The notes under the pieces: generated by a model
The model's input: only the letters and a program-made list of their open reading frames with translations
Databases searched by the model: none
Told to the model about the DNA's origin: nothing
Position numbers and translations under genes: made by a program
Shown here: in pieces, positions 57,771 to 64,000 of the stretch
How the letters are laid out: every line of letters starts with the position of its first letter
How positions within the stretch are numbered: the first letter of the stretch is position 1
NCBI RefSeq assembly: GCF_964275005.1
Contig: NC_092694.1
Coordinates: 29,350,132-29,414,131 of the forward strand
Reading direction: 5' to 3'
DNA from: Diadema setosum
Lineage: Eukaryota > Echinodermata > Echinoidea > Diadematoida > Diadematidae
DNA: 64,000 nt

Positions 57771-58740
57771 TTTTTAGCTCACCTGCCAAAGGCTCAAGTG
57801 AGCTATTGCTATCGCCCTTCGTCCGGCGTCCGTCATGCGTCGTGCGTCGTGCGTCGTGAATCGTGCGTCGTCCGTCGTGCGTAAACTTTTTACATTTTCA
57901 TCTTCTTCTTGAAAACCCCAATACCGATTTTCATCAAACTTGGCAGGTAGCATCCCTAGGGGGTTAGGAATTCAATTTGTTAAAATGGGCACCATGCCCC
58001 ACCCAGGGGGCCCCCAGGGGGCCCAAACCCCCCAAAATTAAGGAATCTGTAAAAATCTTCTTCTCTAGAACCAGAAGTGATAGAGCTAAGTTAATACTAT
58101 GAGTTAGTACATTGATGACTGTAGTTTCAAGTTTGTTCATGGCAGAATCAGGGGTGCCCCCCTTGAGACCCAGGGGAGGGGGGGGGGGGGTGGGGAGGGG
58201 TCCTAATGGGGCCTAAATTGTACATTTTCATCTTCTTCTTGAGAACCCCATGACCAATTTTCACCAAACTTGGCAGGTAGCATCTCTAGAGGGTTAGGAT
58301 CTCAATTTGTTAAAATAGGCACCATGCCCCACCCAGGGGGGCAAACCCCCCAGCAGGGGTGCCCCTCTTGGAGGCAGGGGGGGGGGGGGTGGGGGGGGGG
58401 TTGGAAGGTCCAAATGGGGGCCTGAATTGTACATTTTCATCTTCTTCCTGAAAACCTCATGATGGATTTTCGTCAAACTTGGCAGATAGCATCCCTAGGG
58501 GGTCAGGATCTCAATTTATCAAAATGTGCACCATGCCCCACCCAGAGGGCCCCAGGGGGCCCCAATCCCCCCAAATTAAGGAATCTTAAAAAATTTGGGC
58601 CCTTATTGTACATTTTCATCTTCTACTTGAGAATGCCTGGTCAAATTTTGGTAGAGCTGTGAGTAATTTAGATTAGTGACTGTGTGAAAGGTGAACTTGC
58701 GATACTCAGGTGAGCGCTAGACCCGCGGGTCTCTTGTTTA
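57771..58740 (+). mobile_element. TTTTAGCTCACCTG...CAGGTGAGC element with four internal repeats
   Basis: Begins TTTTTAGCTCACCTG and ends CAGGTGAGCGCTAGACCC then CTCTTGTTT. Internally TACATTTTCATCTTCTTC recurs at ~57891, 58220, 58429 and 58609, and AAACTTGGCAGGTAGCATC-type words follow the first three. CGTCGTGCGTCGTGCGTCGT repeats lie at 57838-57880, and C/G runs at 58175 and 58379-58400. Elements of this look occur in several marine invertebrates (from memory). No ORF. Confidence 0.75.
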
Positions 58741-60174
58741 TATTCTGTTTGCTGCAGATGAGACTTGCTCCACTGCTGTAATGCTATCAAAATGATAGAA
58801 AATAACCTTACAATATAAAAAGCATTGTTTTTGTATCTCTTTGTAGTGTCTATTGTGGGCATACAATGTAGATGGACCGGCATCTCCTCTCTAATCCTAA
58901 AGTTTCGCTCCTAGATAGGAGAAGATTCGTTTATTGTCATCAATTTTCACCTGCCGTCATTTGAGCCGCGAAGTCCCACACATGCTATCATAGTCAAATT
59001 CATAAGTAGTCAAAGAGTGGACTAGTTTCTACACTTTGGGTTGGAAGCTGCCTAATTTGAATATCCTTATGGGCATTTGATTTTAATTCAAAAACAATTT
59101 CTGTTTACTTGTTTTTTTACTGTCTTGCAGAACATTCTGTACAAATGAAGATCTATCCATAAAGACTAATGTTGAGTCTGCACAAAATTGTCACCAGCTT
59201 TGTGTTGCAATATTTTGGTGCTCTCTTCTGATTTAACTAAGCGATGATTTGTAGACAAAGTAGAGCACTCATGCATGGGTAAAGTGACTCTTTGAAGGGT
59301 GGTTATGCATGATGTGTTTCCATACTGTTTGGTTCACTATTGCCAAGGTGACTAAACACAGTGATTGAGTAGTGTGCATGTGAAAATCAGTGAAGATCTA
59401 AATGACAATGAATAATCACTGTTTGGTTCACCATTACCATAGTGACTCGTGTGTTTTGTCTCGCATGTGAGGATCTGTCTAGACAACAGACATTTTGGCG
59501 AAAATTAATCTGAAGATGAGTGTGTTTATCTTTGATTTGCGTACCTTCAGCGTGCCTGTCTGGTTTACATGTTCTGCACATCCTTAGAGTGTGACAGTCA
59601 ATATTTACATTGGTGTCAAACAGGAGTTTACAAATATGAAAAGTAGATTTTAAAACACCAAACGTGGTCGGCTGCAGCTCTGGTACACATTACTATGAAA
59701 TAAAATCTGAACCAATCACCTTCATGTTTGACTACCTTGTGTGATCTCACCATAAAGTTGCAAATTTAGGTTACTGACAGGTCATCCAGAATAATGATAT
59801 TAAGCGGGAATGTTCCTTTAGTTCTATTTCCCTTTATTTATCTTCAAACTATATTTGTGTAAAATTATTATTTGTCTCCATATTTACGTTGCACAACATT
59901 CAACTGGACTATGTGGAAGAGCAGCTTGTGTAGCTGAATATGGGCTATCTAGCCATCTTCTTAGATGGAAAATAAAAGAAAGAAAATGAATTTGCTTGAA
60001 TTTATCCAATCATATGTTTTTATTTTCTTTGGGAGGGAGGAGCTGGTTCTTTGGGACTAGGGAAAGTATCACCTCATGTGATATGCTACTGCACAATGAT
60101 TTTAACTGTTTGTGTAGGCCTATGATGCTTGGGTCCTTCTTTAACCCGTTCAATACATACCACAGTCATGTAGT
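58741..60174. other. non-coding; one ~94-bp tandem duplication
   Basis: Units beginning ACTGTTTGGTTCAC at 59324 and 59418 continue through TGACT and GTGAAAATC/GTGAGGATC. No exon recognised. Confidence 0.45.
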
Positions 60175-60416
60175 ACTGTATATGCCGAATATTTTGCGAG
60201 GTTTTTATTTTCGTGAATTTCGTGAGTCAGGTGCTATTTGTGAAATTGAAGACTCACGAAAATATTGACTCTGATCCCGATGTGAATGTGACGTATGCAT
60301 GTACTCTTCTCTGTTCAGTGCAGGACTCCACGATCGCGAATTTAACCACTCGTGAAATCGTCGAGAATTCCTGATTCGCGAAAATTTAGACTCGCGAAAT
60401 ATATGGCGTATACAGT
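60175..60416. mobile_element. ACTGTATATGCC mini-element
   Basis: ACTGTATATGCCGAATATTTTGCGAG mirrors CTCGCGAAATATATGGCGTATACAGT. The interior holds TTCGTGAATTTCGTGAGTC and its partners. 242 bp, non-coding, followed by a (GT)n run at 60425-60455. Confidence 0.82.
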
Positions 60417-60421
60417 TTATA

Positions 60422-60458
<37 letters not shown>

Positions 60459-60647
60459 GTGTATACTCACAGTATGGTTGATAGACACACTTCTCAAACC
60501 TTGCTTGTATTGTACAATACAATGTGTATGGCAGAATGTGTACATCTGTATTCCGTGTTCATGAAGGATAATTACATGTATCATACACAGGTGTTGGTAT
60601 GCCCTTTGTGCTCTTCGGATAGCATGATTTGATGAAGTGATTCTGTT

Positions 60648-61096
60648 AGGCTGCTTTCACATAGAAGTATTCGGTATTCGGTATTTGGTATTCGCTATTC
60701 GCTATTCGCTATTCGAGCACCGAATACACCATCACCCGCACCGTCAACTCACCATCCCATGTAGTGAGGATTTCTTCCTCCTACATCGCAGCAAATCTTA
60801 TAATCAATTTCTAAACTGCATCAGAATGTCGGTCTACATGCTTATATTTGCTAACGGGCAAATCCAGACCAAAAGTGTCATTATTTCATAAACGAGAGAC
60901 GGTATACGCTGCAAGAAAATCGAACAAGCTCGATTCCCACTTTGCTATACTATTCGCAGCTATTCGGTACTTTCGAATAGTGCCCTCTTATGTGAACCGG
61001 TGTGAGGAAATCCTATCGTTCGATTCAAGCTATTCGCATGCCCTCGAAAACGAGCCCCGAATACCCAAATAGTATACTTCTAGGTGAACGCAGCCT
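60648..61096. mobile_element. AGGCTGCGTTCAC element with TATTCG repeats
   Basis: AGGCTGCTTTCACATAGAAGTAT mirrors the right end (TACTTCTAGGTGAACGCAGCCT). TATTCGG/TATTCGC heptamers repeat at 60668-60716 and recur near the right end. 449 bp, no transposase. Confidence 0.82.
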
Positions 61097-63548
61097 TATG
61101 GAATGCATGTGGAGGCCCCCTTACTCTGATAAACTCAGCAATATAGTGAAGCTGTATGAAGGTTTTCAACCCTTTCAAGGATGAGCTGATTTTGCTATTC
61201 ATTTTATGAAAATCATTTCTCATACTAAAGGCACCTTCACAAGTAAACTCAGAATGAGCCTTCAATGGGGGTATGGTTTGCACTTTGACATTATGGTAAA
61301 GCTGACTGATGAATTGAAATTTGTTCAGCACAAATGGAATATGATTTCTTTAATTGGGACCTACAAATAAGGAAAAAAAGGTGTATCATGAAATCTTAAA
61401 GCTGCATGGTATGTCTTCTCAAACAAGTGAATAATGGTCACAATCCATGCATGGAGATGAGATGTATTGACCAATTCAACCATGCAGTAGACAAAGTTTT
61501 GTACAGGGATAATATTTGTGCAAAGAATTTCTGCAGCACAGATTTGCATTCTTAAGCAGTTAAATCTCTGGAATGCATTTAAGCAATTTAGTATTAGTGC
61601 TGTAAAACTTAAGAATTTTAGGCTATTGTGAAATGTACAGGGACAACGCTGTGTCCATGAAATGGTTTATTGTTTTATATGTGGCAGTTTGCTTGTTTTT
61701 TCTCGGTGAGCAGCATTGCGTTGCTGTTCGGAGGCCAACCCTTACCCCTTTTGGGTCTCCTGTTCACCTGTGGACTCGTCCTACTGGTTTCCCAAATTGC
61801 AGTGATTACCATATTCATATATTATGAAAGTAGAATAGCCCCTCCCAACAAAAAAGAAACAAAAAACAAAACAAAAAACAAAACAACAAACAAAACAAAC
61901 AAACAAACAAAAAGCAAACAAGCTCTTAAGGTAAAGGAATACCAAGTACGTGAAATGTTAATTCCATTTCATGTTTGGTACAGTATAGAATGTATATTGA
62001 CCTTAAAAGAAAATGTGTTGAATTGGCAATTCATATCATATCTTGAAAATTGACTGCCAATTGCAAAAGAGTTTTGAATTTTGTAGGATTCCACAGGAAG
62101 GTTATATGGTCTGTGAGAGTGTGAATGTCTGTACATTGAAGCTTTGAATGCACATTTCTGATAATTATAATGTTAGACCCACTTCAGACAAAATTTTTAA
62201 ATGTACTCTTTTTATATAGATAGTTTATATTACCTTTTTGACATGATTTTGTTTTTTTTTTGGGAAATGCTGTGCCACATAGATAATGAGAGATGATAAT
62301 GATAATGAAGATAACAGCAACATATGGCATGGTGTTCTAGCTCCATGTATTTATTGACCAGCGATCAAAGCTAGCACAATTCTTATGTTAGGTATACTTT
62401 CTCTTGTGAATGGATGATTTCAACAATTGCAAAATACAAATGACAATGACAATGATCGTTACTGTTAATACAAAAGCAAACTTACAGGTAATGAGGTGAC
62501 TTATTCCAGTTCCAAATAATCCTAAATACCTAGTTCAGTAAAAAAATCTACTGGGTTAGTGATCCAAAGATCCTTGAGAGTGCTGAAAATCCACAGGGGA
62601 AACAGCCTAAAATCCTGTGTGGGAGATATCCTGTTAAGAATCAAGCCGCTAAGAATGCTTCACAGATGGCTTTCATAGTTCCAGAGTTTCTACAATTATC
62701 CACAATAATATGAATATGACTTTATAACTCCACTGATTACTGGAATAAAGCTGTTAACATGCTTCCAATTGCTGGCATCCAGTGTGATACAAAAAAAAAA
62801 AATTAAAGTGCACTAACAGTGTATTCCCCTGACTTATGAGTGAAACTTGGCAAAATTATTCCCCCTGCTTTCTGAAAGAGGTAAGTCAAGTGCTCATTCA
62901 TAATGCTTGGAAAGTCAAAATGTGTTTAATTTTCTTCATATTTTCTTTATAATGTTTACCATTTGTGACATCACAAAATGTTGTCCTCTCATCTACTGAA
63001 ATGATTGTAGTTTTGTGTGAATAGAAAAGTATCTTTAAAATTTTCCTGGATCCCTTGGTAGAGCAGTTTTGTTAAGCTGAAATGGGCACCCTGATTAAAA
63101 AAAAAAGGAAATAAAAATTAGCAAATATGTTGTTTATTTCCTTGATAGTGGTGATAGACACCAAAAATAAGATGACTTCTTGCTTAAGACATCTGTTCCT
63201 GTCCAGAGCATCATTCTGTACAGTTGGGTGGCCTCCAAACTTTTTTTTTTTGAAAAGCTGTGTGGATATTCCTATTGTTGCACAGTGGAGCGAATGATTC
63301 CAGAGTACAGATTGCGCCGCCATACCTGGGAGTTGACAAGCATTTCAGCTTTGTGCTAAGCTGTAAATCCACTCAAGGTACTTCTATGAAAGGTTAAGCT
63401 TTAGAAATGATAGAAGGGAAAAAAAAATGTCAAAGAAACTCAAATAAGTGGGGAGCAAACAAAGAGTGGCAGGAAAACAGTTCTGGCCTGCTCCGCTGCA
63501 CAAGAGTCATAACGTGATACAAACATGAGAGCCTTGAGAGGTAGGCAC
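61097..63548. other. non-coding or unrecognised
   Basis: A frame at 61670-62053 contains a hydrophobic, membrane-like stretch (61700-61830, PLPLLGLLFTCGLVLLVSQIAV) followed by an (AAAC)n-derived Lys/Asn tail. It lacks clear exon borders. The rest is AT-rich without recognised features. Confidence 0.35.
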
Positions 63549-63557
63549 TATATAAGG
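63549..63557 (+). promoter_or_regulatory. TATA box before the 63619 exon
   Basis: TATATAAGG, 70 bp before the start codon. Start of transcription expected near 63580. Confidence 0.45.
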
Positions 63558-63618
63558 CGACTCTGTGCCAGTATGATCTGAGTCTACTGATTGTTTCAAT
63601 CAGAATGGGCTCTGAATT

Positions 63619-63771
63619 ATGGGCATTGCAAAGAGCAAACTTGGGCACAAGAGGAAGAAAAAGCCAAGTGGTGAACTGACCAGCTCTGTGCCTGAGCAAG
63701 TGGAATCCGACTCAGAGGACACCGGCACCGGCAGGTGTGGTAAAGATCTGAGTTACAGTCGAACAGAGGAG
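63619..63771 (+). CDS. candidate first coding exon, myristoylation-like N-terminus
   Basis: ATG 63619 reads MGIAKSKLGHKRKKKPSG, 51 codons in all, ending exactly at the consensus donor GAG|GTGAGT (phase 0). Gly2, a small residue downstream and the KRKKK cluster resemble N-myristoylated, membrane-binding starts such as those of Src-type kinases (analogy only). The second half is acidic and Ser/Thr-rich (ESDSEDTGTG). TATATAAGG lies 70 bp upstream; an ATG at 63605 in another frame gives a short uORF. If not spliced here, the frame runs on to a stop at 63871-63873 (84 residues). Gene identity unknown. Confidence 0.5.
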
Positions 63772-63794
63772 GTGAGTCTCTTGGGTTTCCCCAG

Positions 63795-64000
63795 GTCCGG
63801 CAGAAAGGCGCAGAAGCCATCATGGGGAATGAAGGCAGCAAACAGAAACAACAGTCCAAGCCCAGTACCCTAGCAGCCGGCTTGCATAGTGCAACAGGTG
63901 TTGCGATGTCAGCAGGCCTCCATGGGAGCGGCACTGAACAAAGCCACTCTGGTCGTCCTGCATCAGGAGAGGTGATGGAGACAAGTAGAGGAGCTAAGGG
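63795..64000 (+). CDS. coding exon running off the window, MGNEGSK start or internal
   Basis: After a good pyrimidine tract and acceptor (TTTCCCCAG|GTC at 63794/63795) a frame is open to the window end. It reads VRQKGAEAI and then MGNEGSKQKQQSKPS from ATG 63822, which has a strong context (CATCATGG). MGNEGSK again looks like an N-myristoylation start. The rest is Ser/Gly/Ala/Thr-rich and probably disordered. It is in phase with the donor of the preceding exon only 23 bases upstream, too short for a normal intron, so the two are probably alternative uses or separate promoters. The protein is not recognised and is 3'-partial. Confidence 0.5.

Noticed and set aside
61670..62053. Membrane-like hydrophobic frame followed by a Lys/Asn tail
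   Set aside because: The tail is an (AAAC)n simple repeat and no defensible exon limits exist; kept only as a remark.

Overview
The window is animal nuclear DNA: intron-sized non-coding stretches, many microsatellites, non-LTR retrotransposons and crowds of small inverted-repeat elements. The best clue to the organism is an intronless linker-histone H1 gene (24127-24840) whose N-terminus carries six S-P-x-K/R tetrapeptides. That is the signature of sea urchin sperm-specific H1. It is followed by a replication-type histone stem-loop and a CAAGAAAGA downstream element, the classical sea urchin U7 target. I therefore read the DNA as echinoderm, most likely a sea urchin; the species cannot be set from the sequence.

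Layout. 0-8 kb: a small tandem repeat with POU-octamer-like motifs, a dispersed repeat, and a decayed minus-strand LINE (3171-6905). 8.5-9.4 kb: a 856-bp element with long terminal inverted repeats. 10.9-11.2 kb: a candidate minus-strand first exon with TATA box, signal-anchor-like peptide and consensus splice donor. 11.8-18 kb: repeats, including a duplicated unit of about 0.6 kb (14.5 and 16.3 kb) whose second copy is split by a palindromic element. 20.0-23.5 kb: a LINE with one intact 997-residue endonuclease/reverse-transcriptase ORF. 24.0-24.9 kb: the sperm-type H1 gene. 24.95-26.8 kb: a stretch extraordinarily rich in the palindrome TAACGTTA and related palindromes, with two small DNA elements inside. 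26.7-48.3 kb: mostly miniature inverted-repeat elements of several families, another LINE relic, microsatellites and a tRNA-like fragment. 49.6-50.8 kb: two plus-strand candidate 5' exons in locally CpG-rich DNA. 51-63 kb: probably intronic or intergenic, full of small elements, a LINE relic and a candidate minus-strand first exon (53132-53171). 63.5-64 kb: a TATA box and the 5' coding part of a plus-strand gene that runs off the window.

The clearly functional units are the H1 gene and perhaps the intact LINE. The plus-strand exons at 49.6, 50.7 and 63.6 kb may belong to one gene with alternative starts, but nothing here proves it. No prokaryotic system, CRISPR array or clustered defence-like system is present. 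The unusual content is the density and variety of palindromic elements: a five-copy TTAA-flanked family, a three-copy family built from a 14-base near-palindrome, and a 33-bp perfect hairpin flanked by a 7-bp direct repeat.
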